Source: Maniola hyperantus
Lineage: Eukaryota > Arthropoda > Insecta > Lepidoptera > Nymphalidae
NCBI RefSeq assembly: GCF_902806685.2
Contig: NC_048561.1
Span: 3,348,001 to 3,412,000 of the forward strand
DNA length: 64,000 nucleotides
Direction of reading: 5' to 3'
This document shows, one piece after another, positions 8,726 to 20,105 of the stretch. Positions within the stretch are counted from its first letter, which is position 1; the number at the start of each line of letters is the position of its first letter. The notes under the pieces are model-generated. The model searched no databases. It was not told the origin of the DNA and worked only from the letters and a program-made list of their open reading frames with translations. A program made the position numbers and the translations under genes.

Positions 8726-11140
8726 TGGGGTTTTGGGACTCGAAACAGAGAGGGAGAAACACTACTGCAATCGGCATCTGCCTTTGACATGGTCATAGTA
8801 AATACATTTTTTGAGAAACGAGACCAGCATTTAATTACTTACCAAAGTGGCAACCACAGATCACAAATAGACTATTTTCTAATTAGTAGGAAAAATCTTA
8901 ACACAGTGAAGGACTGTAAAGTCATACCGGGGGAACCATTAGCATCTCAACACAGACTTTTACTAATGGAAATGAAAGTAAAGGTTCAAACCATCAAGTC
9001 CAAGCCTAAAACCCTGCCTAAAATAAAATGGTACATGATAGAAAAAGAGGAGTGCGCGATAGAATTTCAAAGACGAGTGGTAGACAAAATGATTGAAATG
9101 GATGGTGATTTTCAAAAGAAATCGGTGAATGAGTGCTGGAATGAAATAGCTTCATTTATGAGGAGTGTGGCAATGTATATTTTTGGTGAGACGAAGAATA
9201 GAAGGCGGATTGACAAAGACACCTGGTGGTGGAGTGAGGACGTACAAAAAGTTCTGAAAGAAAAAAAAGATGCCTTTAAAGAGTGGAAAGGAGTGAGCGA
9301 TAGTGACGTAATTATGAAACAAAATAAAAGGGAAGTATATATGAAGCGTAAAAAGAAAGCTAAGAGAGCTGTCGGTATCGCAAGGGGAAAGGCACAAGAA
9401 AAATTGTATAGGTCTCTTGAAAGCCCCCAAGGCCAAAAAGATTTATACCGACTAGCAAGAGCAAGAGAAAAGAATGCAAGGGATATTATTCACATCAAAT
9501 GCATAAAGGATAGTGAAAAGAAAGTTTTAACAAATGAAGAGGACATAAAAGACCGTTGGAGAGAATATTTTAGAAAGTTAATGAATGAAGAGAATGAGTG
9601 GAGTGGAGAGTTAGATAATGTACCAACTAACTTGGGTATGGTAGAACAGGTGAGTATAGATGAAGTAAGAAAGGCAGTACAGAGTATGAAAAATGGTAGA
9701 GCAACAGGGCCAGATAGTATACCAGCTGAAGTATGGAAGTTCCTAAAAGAAGATGGATGGAGCTGGCTGACTTTATTCTTCAATAAGCTGTTGCATGAGG
9801 AGGAGATCTCCGAAGAATGGTGCAACAGTTTGTTGGTGCCCATTTACAAAAACAAGGGTGATGTACAAGACTGTAACAGCTATCGAGGAATGAAGCTCAT
9901 GTCGCATAGTATGAAGATTTGGGAAAAAGTGATAGAAAGGAGACTGAGAGAGGAGACTGAGGTCACACAAAACCAGTTCGGGTTTATGCCCGGTCGAGGT
10001 ACCACAGATGCAATATTCGCACTCCGTCAACTCTGCGAGAAATACAGGGGTGCACGTAGAAACCTGCACATGGTATTTATCGACCTGGAGAAGGCATATG
10101 ATAGAGTTCCTCGAGATGTTTTGTGGTGGGCTATGAAAGGAAAGAGAGTGCCTGGGAAGTACGTGAGGCTTGTGAAAGCGATGTATAGACGAGCAAGCAC
10201 AAGGGTCCGGTCAGAAGCTGGAGTTTCAGACAGGTTCAATGTGGAAGTAGGTTTGCATCAGGGATCGGCTTTAAGTCCTTACTTGTTTGTCCTGATAATG
10301 GATGCTCTGACGTCAAACATACAGGAGCAGGCACCCTGGTGCATGCTGTTTGCCGATGACATTGTGCTTGTCGGAGAAGATGCGACCGAAGTCCAGAACA
10401 GACTATGTAGCTGGCAAGAGAAATTGGAAAGTGTTGGCCTAAGGATCAGCCGGACTAAGACAGAACATATGTTCTGTGACTTCGGTGGCCCCTCCAGTTT
10501 CTCTGAGATTGCTCTAGATGGCATAACCTTACCTGTTTGTTCCAATTTCCGGTACCTCGGTTCGCTCTTCCAAAACGACGGTAATATTGACCGAGACGTG
10601 AACAATAGAATGAATGCGGGATGGATGAAATGGCGACAGGTCTCAGGTGTTACATGCGACCCGCAAATGCCCCTTAAACTTAAGGGGAAAATCTATAAAA
10701 CAGTCTTTAGACCTGTCACATTGTATGGTTCAGAATGTTGGGCGGTAAAAGGGACGGATGAAAGGCGAGTACATGCGACTGAAATGCGAATGTTGAGATG
10801 GATGTGTGGTGTGACAAGGATGGATGGATAAGATAAGAAATGAATATATAAGGGGTAGTTTGAAAGTAGCGCCAGTGGTAGAAAAGATGAGGGGTAATAG
10901 GCTGGCATGGTATGGGCATATAATGCGGAGGGAAGAAAGCCATGTCACTAGAAGAATGTTAAGTATGCATGTGGAAGGAAAAAAGAGGAGAGGACGACCA
11001 AAGAAAAGGTGGATGGATTGCGTGAAAGAGGATATGCGTGAAAAAGAGGTGGATAATACGTTGACGAATGACAGGAATGAGTGGAAGAAGAAGACATGTT
11101 GTGCCGACCCCACGTAGCGTGGGATAAGGTAAGGAAGAAG
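8726..11140 (+). pseudogene. RTE-type (CFDP2-like) retrotransposon: endonuclease end, reverse transcriptase, C-terminal domain, 3' tail
   Basis: The reading frame (open to 10831) starts in the second half of the endonuclease: GFGTRNREGETLL, the VNTFFEKRDQH block, then HRSQIDYFLISR. It passes through a Lys-rich linker into the reverse transcriptase: GRATGPDSIPAEVW, NSYRGMKLMSHSMKIWE, NQFGFMPGRGTTDAIFALRQ, VFIDLEKAYDRVPR, GLHQGSALSPYLF, and the catalytic FADDIVLVG at 10349-10375. Near 10825 a 4-base tandem duplication (GGAT twice) shifts the frame, and a stop follows. The C-terminal domain (VAPVVEKMRGNRLAWYGHIM, then KKRRGRPKKRWMDCVK) continues in another frame to 11117. The 3' end is GATAAGGTAAGGAAGAAGAAG, a short purine repeat usual for this group. 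The N-terminal half of the endonuclease is missing. The copy is inactive but little diverged. Confidence 0.85.
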
Positions 11141-11249
11141 AAGCTATTTTTAATACCTTTTGTGACTATTTAAAGTTTTTTGTGATTTCACGCTACGTTT
11201 AGCAAACCAGTGAACCCAACCCACGCTAAGTAAGCTGTCAGAGATTCTA

Positions 11250-11390
11250 GTGTTTTGAGACCAAATAAATTTTAAGTTTTCCATATCCATGTTTGAAACA
11301 GTGACTTCCAGTGTTTTGAGACAGGACTCCAGTGTTTTGAGACAGAACTCCAGTGTTTATTTTCGAGACAGGACTCCAGTATAGTTGAAG
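11250..11390 (+). repeat. Short tandem repeat, about 21-bp unit
   Basis: The unit CCAGTGTTTTGAGACAGGACT and close variants occur about four times between 11250 and 11385, just upstream of the THAP-like start at 11417. Confidence 0.6.
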
Positions 11391-11416
11391 TTAGGTACTA
11401 GTTAAGTTTAGTGAAC

Positions 11417-12590
11417 ATGTCTTACAAGAGGGGCTGTATTCCAGGCTGTTCAGGTTCACTGCAGGTTTGTAAATGCCATTGTAATACCGTCATATCTACT
11501 TTAATCCTTGAACTTGATGACAATATGGTTCACGCATAGGTTTTTCTTTAAGTATTGGGCGTTCCGATCCAGTGATAGATTCTCATGACGATTCGAAAGC
11601 ACCTATTTAAAAGTTTATTTGAATAAATAAGTAGGTATTTCTTTAGTTTAATGCTACCATCTATCATGTTGTTGATCAAGTGCCTGTATATGATTGGAAA
11701 GAAGCGTGCAAGAATGTACTTAAAAACACGCAGACGCTGCACTTCCAAATAAGTAAATGTACTATTTATTTAATAAGCGCATTGTGAACGTAGTCGTAGA
11801 ACGTCGAGTTAGATTGTTTTAGACTTTAAAATATTAAGTGGAACTCAATTTTAAAAACTCTCCAAGACAAGTCGTGTACTTCGTGGACTAAAAAACGCAC
11901 AGAACGTAAAGAATGGGAACCAAGGGCAGCAAGTGTTTTTACTCTAAAAATTTATACGAATGTTGGGAACGCCAATATTGACCGGGATAATATGATTTAT
12001 ATTCCGTAGTGTAAAATAAGCTTAAGGAACATAATATGCACTCATTTCCATGTAAATATGACACAGTAGTCACAACGCTTGAAACAATTGATACGTAGTC
12101 ACAGTTGAATGACAGAAAACAATTAACGACCTTCAGTCTCAGTTGCAAAGCGATGAAACAAAGGCAATAAATACTTTGTATGATGAGTTGCTCAATTCAT
12201 CCTCAAATGCGCCAAGAGTGACCATTGATCTGACATGTGACAGTCCTTGAAGTCACCGCAGGAACATAACTTAGTATATTTTAATAGCCACAATAAAATA
12301 AAAAAATATATTAAACTTAGTAAAATAATCAGAAAAACGAAAAGAATGTTAAAATCTCAAAATATCCAGGTAAGAAATATTTCATTAAGAAAGGAACGTT
12401 CCCAATTATTAAATAAGCTCGATGCTTATTGCTTATCTTTAACAGAACTCCGGAATAAGTATGATTTGGATGTTCAAATCTTAAATTAGACGACGCACTA
12501 CATTGGTATAGGAGCGTTAAGGATAGTAAAAATAGCTGGAAGGAACTCGTGGATCTATTACAAAGTATTTAGCACCCCAGATTACGACTA
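11417..12590 (+). pseudogene. THAP-domain gene remnant: possible first exon and downstream fragments
   Basis: At 11417 an ATG begins MSYKRGCIPGCSGSLQ. This resembles the first Cys-x-x-x-Cys of a THAP zinc-binding domain and is followed by a GTTTGT that could be a splice donor. Further fragments lie on the same strand: VDQVPVYDWKEACKN and LHFQISK around 11670-11755, and a Lys/Leu-rich, coiled-coil-like 80-codon frame at 12247-12489. THAP plus coiled coil is the N-terminal layout of P-like transposases, but no catalytic domain follows. The assignment of the later fragments to one gene is inferred. Stops and frame changes make it a relic. Confidence 0.35.
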
Positions 12591-12897
12591 TAGGTTACAA
12601 AATGAAATACGTTCGCACACTAACGGTAGCAAATAAAATATAAACCTATGTTTATCAATGCTGCTTACTGCTTAGCTTAGCTTAATGGTCAGCTTCGAAC
12701 CAAATAACCCGCGGGGACAAGACTTGCGGCGCGACTTCGCATCACCGCAAAGCGAATCGGTGAGACGTGCCAGCCAAGACATCTCATCTAATTCCTAATT
12801 CCTGTGCTAATACAGAGTTCAACAATGTAACACTACAACATTTACATGTAAGTACTTTGCTGTGACTTTACTTCTCTTTTTAGAACCTACAAAATGG

Positions 12898-13263
12898 CAA
12901 AAACTCATCTTACGTTGCCCAAATCGCCTTTGTTAGACCCATCTGCGCAATTGATAAAAGAGTTAATCAAACAAAGGGGTGTTTTAAAAGGCAGATTAAC
13001 TAAATTATCTGCATAATGTAAGCTCTTTTGAAAATCATTTTAGACCGCAGTAAGCGGACAGAATTAAATTTAAGAATACAAGGTGCATCTAACTTGTTGT
13101 CTGAATTCAATCAAATTCAAATGAAAAGTTATATGGAATCCTTAAGAATGATGAGCAGCTTGAAGAGAGAGAATGTTTTGAAAATAAATATTATGCTATC
13201 ATAGCGCAAGCGGAGTGCATCTTAGGGGTTGATTCCGTGCCATCTACGGTGAGAAATGAGTGA
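12898..13263 (+). pseudogene. BEL/Pao-type gag N-terminal fragment (DUF1759-like)
   Basis: From the ATG at about 12894 the frames read IKELIKQRGVLKGRLTKL, then after a stop RTELNLRIQGASNLLSEFNQ, then after a frameshift LKNDEQLEERECFENKYYAI followed by IAQAECIL. This ordered series matches the start of BEL/Pao Gag proteins: K-R-x-x-x-K-x-R-L-T, an E-F-x-x-I-Q block, and E-R-x-x-F-E-x-x-Y-Y. One stop and one frameshift inactivate it. No protease or reverse transcriptase follows. Confidence 0.6.
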
Positions 13264-13302
13264 GTAAATTACCGCATTATCCGTATTATAGCAGACGTTA
13301 AT

Positions 13303-13704
13303 ATGTTAATACCGTTTGCTACTATTTACAGATGTAAGAGTGGTCTTCAATGTTATGGCAAACCGACTGAACATGTCTCAATGGAGAGTGTGGTTCACTG
13401 TCCATACTGCTGGATGTATTCTTATCATCACACCTCCGTACATGTGATTGAGGAAGGAGATCCTACAAGACGTTTAGATTTCTGCAGGTTTCGCCAGCAC
13501 TTGCTATCTTCGCATTCTTCAAGTCCAACTAAGGATACAATTCATGAAAACAAAGTAGAAAGTCCAGTCAGTAGTAAACATGTCAGTCCAAAGAAGGAAA
13601 TGAGAATGGAAGATTGTAAAGAAAGTAAAGATGAGGGAATAAAGAGAACAATAAGTGGTAGACAGGTCAAACCCCCAGTTAGATTTCAAGATTGCTATGA
13701 TTAA
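13303..13704 (+). pseudogene. Composite frame: Tc1/mariner-like fragment joined to LTR-retrotransposon pol end
   Basis: The 133-codon open frame joins two unrelated pieces. Residues about 40-65 (YHHTSVHVIEEGDPTRRLDF) match the region before the first catalytic Asp of a mariner-like DDE transposase family, which has E-G-D-P-x-R-R-x-x-F-C. The C-terminus (SGRQVKPPVRFQDC) is the typical basic end of LTR-retrotransposon Pol proteins. A similar end occurs at 26830-26885. It is followed by a polypurine tract and an LTR-like end, so the retrotransposon part is in its natural place. It is unlikely to be a functional protein. Confidence 0.45.
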
Positions 13705-13878
13705 GGATAATTTGTGAAAGTAGATTTTAAGTTTTCAAACTATAGTCGTACCACTGTCAGTCTATAAGTTAAAATGTTATGTCAAATGTCAATATGTAAA
13801 TTTTTGTAAAATTGTCACACATTATGTTAGTCATAATGTCTTCATAAGTTAAGTTAATGTTTTTAAAAAAACAACATG

Positions 13879-14070
13879 AAAAAGGGAGATGTTATGAATA
13901 TACATTATCTGTGTCAATCTTGATGCAAGAGGTCCGTGTCATTAGTCTTTTGCTAGAAAAAAGTCATCTCGTGATTTGTGATTATTATAAATTATATATT
14001 TTTTATACACTTGATTCAGGCTATTTTATTGTTATATTATTTATACTAAATTATCATAAATTATACAACA
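13879..14070 (+). mobile_element. Polypurine tract and probable short 3' LTR
   Basis: AAAAAGGGAGA (13879-13889) is immediately followed by TGTTATGAATATAC. A matching inverted end, TATACAACA, closes at 14070, giving a 181-bp TG...CA segment. A polypurine tract followed by TG is the standard 3' junction of an LTR retrotransposon. No second LTR copy was found in the window, so the element is partial. Confidence 0.5.
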
Positions 14071-14597
14071 CAGTGATACAGAAACCCCCATGTTCTTAAG
14101 AAAAAAATCTATGAGCGGATGAGTCAAAGTTTGACAAAGATGGTATAACAAACTACCACAAGGCACAAAAAGAACAGGGAAACCCTCACAAAAAGAGACC
14201 AAGAGATTCACGAAGACATTTTTCTGTAAGTCTGTGTTCCGCACTGGAACAGGATGTTTTAAAAAAAATAAAAAAAAAATTGGAGGATTTTTAAGTAATT
14301 TATCTAATATTTATTTCAACAATAGTTCATTGGGTTTGTACTTCGAGCACCCCTTAGGGCGCTTTTAGTGTCACGCGGATTTGCTCACGCACGCGGGATT
14401 GGACCGCATGCGTAGCATCAGCAAAGAACAATTTCATATAGGTATCTATTGTAAAGCGTGATAAACGCACGCGGGACGCGGGGCGCTGTGCGGGGCGTCA
14501 CCCCGGTGCGGGGTATCCGCATGCGTAAGCGCTGCCTACAACTTCAGTGCCCATTTTAGAGTCGAGCGGGGCGCACGCGCCGTATTGTACTACCGAA

Positions 14598-17500
14598 ATG
14601 AAAATCGATACAGAACGAGTAATCATTGAAGTTCATCTGCGGCCCGTTTTGTGGGATAAACGCAATGAATTATACAAAAACAGGGACGCGAGGGAGGCTG
14701 CATGGAGAGATATTTTGAAGGAATTGGCACCTAACTACGAAAATTTGAGCGAAGAGGAAAGAAAAGAGGCGGGTATGTGTTTGGTTCATTATTTTATTTA
14801 TACAAGCATCATTACTTTATTAATATAAGCATAATTATTTAATTCACAAATAACATCAAAAACCTTCTAAAACCTTTTGAGTTTAGTTAATTAATTATAT
14901 ATCGGTGTTGCCAGGAGACTTTTCCTTCATTGATAAAGTAATCTGCAAATATATCTCTGATATTACTTGCCGACGTATTACTACTTTCAGTCTGCTGCCT
15001 GGGTAGTGGTCCCGTAAAACCATTTGTGACAAATGTATGGCTGACCTTGTAGCCATCCCGTTTCCTTATGAAATTGTGAAGTACACATGCCGTCTTGACT
15101 ATTAATTGTGCTAGATCTAACTTGACATTCATGGATCTGTGAAATATTCTAAATTTATTTGACATAATTCCAAAAGTGCATTCTATGTACCTTCTAGCTC
15201 TGGACAGACGGTAATTAAATATTTTCTTTTTGTAAGGTAAATTATCACGAGCATAAGGCCGCATCACATGTGATGATAAACCAAATGCCTCGTCTCCCAC
15301 TATCACGAACGGCAACTTTGCTCTTACACTAGATGGATAAGCTACTTCGGGGCAAATAATAGGCAACTCTTGCGGGTCAGGGATACCCAACGTGTTACTT
15401 TCCAGTTTCGTATACAATTGACTCCTTCTAAAGATGGTTGAATCGGCGTTGCTTCCACTGGTACCGACATTAATATATGTAAAATTATAATCAGCATCAC
15501 ACATTGCGAGGAGCACTACAGAATAATATTTCTTATAATTAAAATATAGTGATCCACTGTGCGGCGGCCGAATCACTCTTATATGTTTTCCATCAATTGC
15601 ACCCAAGCAATTAGGAAAATTTGTATATGTGAGAAATCCCTCTGCGATTTCTTTCCATTTGATCCCATTAAGCTGTGGAATACATTCAGACTTTAGTTCA
15701 ATCCATATTATGTAACAAACTTGTCTTACTATTTCGCTAATTGTTGCAATTCCAATCACATAGGAATAGTGTAGATCAGTGAATGTATTACCAGTTGCCA
15801 AATATCTGAAAACAAAAACAATATATTAATAATATGATAACATAATATATTAATAATGCTGACATCAGACATAAGACAGCATGCACCGCTCGAATTTTAC
15901 TTCAGAAGAAAAATAAATACCCTTAAGGTGAAAGGGCACGGAAGTAGCTAGCGCTAGAAGTTTTTAATTCGTTTTAACTACAGTACTATAGCTACGTTAG
16001 ATTTCTATGATTTGCCGAAAATTTTATCATAGGGGGGTATTTATGCAGTTATGATTTCATATGAAAAGTTCGAAGTATAGTTATGTATCTCATATCTGCT
16101 AAAAGTGGCCACTTTTAGCAGATTTGAGACACATAACTATGCTGTAAATATTTTATAAGAAATCTTCTCTGTATAAATTAACCCCTATGGTAAAATTTCC
16201 GGCAAATGAAAGGAATCTAATAAATATATATAATATAATATAATGAAATATCGTTTATTTCAGGCAATATTTACATTACAAGATGTCCTCCTTCATGAAG
16301 GTTGACAGATGCAAATAAAGCAAATTTTTGTTAAAACAAATTAAAAACTTACAGCGCTAGTGACTTCCGGAAGTTTTCACCTTAATTTTGATGATGGCAA
16401 ATTTTACTGTAACTAATTATTTTTGTAAAAAATGAATTATTTCGTCGATGTCTGCGCCGCGCCGCCCCGGCCGCGCCGTCTGCGTCTAGTATAAGATTCA
16501 CTTTGCGCTATCGTTCGCGGCGAAATTGACCGGCCTGCGCCGGCCCGCCGTTTGCGTTGCGCCTAAGGGTACTTTTCCTTCAACTGCGGCCTTATTTTTC
16601 CACTCTGTATAGGTATATATATATATTGCTTGATTTATCTAATGCTTCATGAGACAGTGTAAAGTTGACAACATGTGTGAATTAAGGAGGGCCTTTAACA
16701 CTCTCACTGCCGTGGGATCCGCTGGCGGGCCCCAAGTTTTCGAGTGCAAAGGGCCGGTCTTATTTTAAAGAAAAATTAACCAGCAGGCCGTGGGGGTCGC
16801 CGGCCGTCCCCAAAAGATTTTGTCTGTCACGCCGCTTGTAATTTTCTAGAATTTCATTGTGACGCCAGCTAAAGTAATTGTTAGTTGACCGCCGGCCGCC
16901 CCCTTGGCTCGCTGTGTGCGTCGTTTTCCCGCGCTTTCACAACTTTCGGGATTAGAGTTAATTTTTTTGTGAAGAATATTGTTTTAGAGTATGTAAAACA
17001 TGTCGGACGACTCGGACTATGATCCTGATTACGTGCCTTCATCGGAATCTACTTGTAGTACCGATAGTGATGGATACTCCGATAGCGAAAGCACCGATGA
17101 AGATGTCACTGCGCAGAGTTTACATCAAACTCAAAGGGACCGCCCCGTACAACAATCGGTAGACAGTAGTGGTCAATGGAGTATACCAACTGGCTCTCGT
17201 CAAAAACAATTCCCTTTAGCTTTTACATCTGGTATAAAAAATATTCCCGACACGTGTAAGACCGAACTGGATTATTATAGTTTGTTTGTGGACGACGAAA
17301 TAATTAACCTGATGGTGACCATGACTAACTGTTATGCGAATAAAACTATGATACTTAAAGTTTTGAGACGATCAAGTAGACTAGTAGATTGGAAGGATTG
17401 TGATCAAAATGAAATTAAAAAATTCCTTGGTCTGCTGATATGGATGGGTATAAAAAAACTGCCTAAGATATCTGATTACTGGAGTAAGAATATATTATAC

Positions 17501-20105
17501 AAAAATCCCGTAGCTGGTTCAGTAATGAGCCGAAATCGCTTTGAATTGCTGCTGCGGTGCTGGCACTTTGAGGATACATATTTTTATTTGTCATCTAATG
17601 CTGGCAGACTTATCCGAGTAAAACGTCTGGTTGACTTGATAACCAAAAAATTTCAGAACTATAACACACCTGGAGAATATCTAACAGTGGATGAGACAAT
17701 GGTTGCCTTCCGTGGCAGGATTGTTTTCATGCAATATATCCCTGGGAAGAAGCACAAATATGGGATAAAACTGTTCAAAATATGTGATGAAAATGGTTAT
17801 GTACATGATCTGATTGTATATGAAGGTAAGAAAACGACGCCTGGCCAAAATTTGTCAAAAGATGTGGTTATGAATCTGAGCGAGAAATACTTAGATGCGG
17901 GCCGAAGTATTGTAACCGATAATTTTTATACAAGCGTAGACTTAGCAAAGTCCCTTTTAAACCGGTCTACGCATTTGCTTGGCACAGTTCGAAAAAATCG
18001 AAGAGGGTTGCCGAAAGATATTATTTCCACAAAGTTGCATAAAGGTGAGATGATAGCAAAAGAAAATGATGACGGAATTTTGGTTTTAAAGTGGAAAGAC
18101 AAGAGAGACGTCCTCGCGTTATCAACAAAACATTCAGTTGGATTCGTAACAGTCCGGAGCAAGCGAAATAGGCGAAAAACTGCTTTGAAACCATCAGTAA
18201 TTGCCGAATACAACAAATACAAAAGTGCAATAGACTTTTCTGATCAGATGGGCAGTTACTGTAATCCTTTAAGAAGAAATGTACGTTGGTTTCAAAAACT
18301 GGGAATTGAATTACTGCTAACTACGTCTGTCGTAAATGCCTACTTGATATACAAGTCTCGTAAAAGACTTACAACTAAAACTTATACAATAACGAAATTT
18401 CGTGAGAACCTATGTATACAGTTGATGGATTTACAGCAGCGCCGTGCTACCGACCCTGTCGTAACTAAACATGAGTTCGGAAAGAACCCATTGACTGACC
18501 ATCGCAATCGATTAATACGTCGTAAGTGTATACACTGCTACGAAAGTTTACGTCAAGAAGGCAAATCAAGCGTAGAGGCGAAGAAACTTACAAAAAAAAC
18601 AAGTACTGTATGCCTCACTTGCCCAACGAAGCCCAGTGTTTGCGCGTCTTGTTTTGCCAATAAGCATAGCAAATAGTATTTTTTTTTTTTCAAAATGCAT
18701 GTTGTTTCCTCTTTTTGTGCTACAACAATAAAGGTTTGTCAATTTAATGTTTTATTTTTTTATTTTTTCCCCGCCACACAGAAATGTAATTATTGCTCCG
18801 ATTGACTTGATTTTTTTTTTCAACATGTAGCTCACTATATGCGCAAGCCAATGTTAGCCATATTTTTTCGTTATTAGCAGGCCAGTAGTACAAATATCTA
18901 TTTGAATTTAGGGGGTCACAGCGGATCCCACGGCGTGCTAAAAGCATTCTTTACTAGACGCCGGCGGACCCCACGGCCTGCTGCAATATTTTTTCATTTT
19001 GAGTGACGGCCTACCGCAGCGGATACGTTGGGACCCGCAGGCGGACTCCGTGGCTTACTGAACTGGAACAATGCTATATATTGCTGGCAGTGAGAGTGTT
19101 AATCGAATGCAGTTAAATTTCCAACTAATATCAGATTTGTACACACGGCCACAGATCAAGCTTCCCAAAACCAGTATAAACAGGACTCATGCGTTGTTTA
19201 TTATCGTAGACGACTCGGCGCCCGGCGAGGCCCTAGCAAGTTCCGTTTATTGGTACTGGTTTTGGGTAACTTGATCTGAAACTGTGTGTACTTTTGCCAC
19301 TTACTTATTATATTTTGTCATTTCAGACAAGAAAATACAACAACGCTGGCGAACAGCAAGGGACACTTACCAGAAAGACAAGATATCTGAAAAAAATCAG
19401 CCATCCGGCTCTGGGAGTAAGAAGAAGAAGAAGAAATATTCTTACTATGACATTTTGACTTTCTTAGACAGTACAACGGAAACTGCTGGAGAAGAGTCAC
19501 TCTGTGAAGAAATGTCTGAACAAAGTAATTTAGAAACACCTAATGAGTCCACGCAACCAGATACTTCACGTCAAGAAAGTTCTCACCCAACATCAAAACA
19601 AAAACAAGTAAAATCTAAAAAGCAAGCACCATCTGAATTTGAGGCACAGTTATTAGAATGCTTAAAGTCTAATCAACAGGAGCTAGAAAGTGAGGATTTG
19701 GCTTTCTTTCAGTCTCTGCAGCCTTCATTAAAAAGATTCACTAGATATCAAAAACTAATGTTCAGAACAAAAGTGTTAAATATAGTTATGGAAATGGAAA
19801 GTCAAACACAACCTGCATACTACAGTCCCATACCTACAACAAGTTCTAGTGCTTTTACTGAGATTGACAGTTTGTCACCGATAAATCAAGATTACCAAAC
19901 CAATAGTATAATCCAGGATACTTCGAGTCTTAACGACAATGCTATTAGTTCTGCTGCAGTGAATGACAATGAAACTCTTATTTCGACTGAAAGCGGCCTG
20001 TTTAATATCACGTCTTATGACGTAATTTATACCCCAGCAACAACATCATCTACAGGCGAAAGTAATGTCAACGCTCAGGATACAAATTTACAAAGAAATG
20101 AATGA
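14598..20105 (+). CDS. Harbinger 1 MADF/BESS DNA-binding protein, exons 14598-14772 and 19327-20105
   Basis: Exon 1 encodes the start of a MADF domain (IIEVHLRPVLWDKRNELYKN, then AWRDILKELAPN). It ends at a GTATGT donor at 14773. Exon 2 begins after TTTCAG at 19326, and joining restores EERKEADKKIQQRWRTARD, which completes the MADF helices. A Lys-rich KKKKKKYSYY stretch and a Ser/Thr/Gln-rich region follow. Then a BESS-like motif (DLAFFQSLQPSLKRF, YQKLMFRTKVLNIV) appears near the C-terminus. MADF proteins are Myb/SANT-like and in Harbinger elements act as the partner that binds DNA and helps the transposase. The ATG at 14598 places the MADF domain at the N-terminus as usual. An in-frame ATG at 14547 is possible but less likely. 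The piggyBac insertion lies wholly within the intron, so the coding sequence looks intact. Confidence 0.85.

Noticed and set aside
8405..10831. A single 808-residue gene
   Set aside because: Residues 1 to about 107 come from the tail of a different LINE and the rest from an RTE element. The fusion is a by-product of insertion, and the true C-terminus is out of frame.
10693..11113. Several minus-strand frames over the RTE 3' end
   Set aside because: They are antisense shadows of the C-terminal coding region, with low-complexity composition.
13303..13704. A novel host gene of 133 codons
   Set aside because: It is a join of a mariner-like fragment and an LTR-retrotransposon pol end, followed by a polypurine tract.
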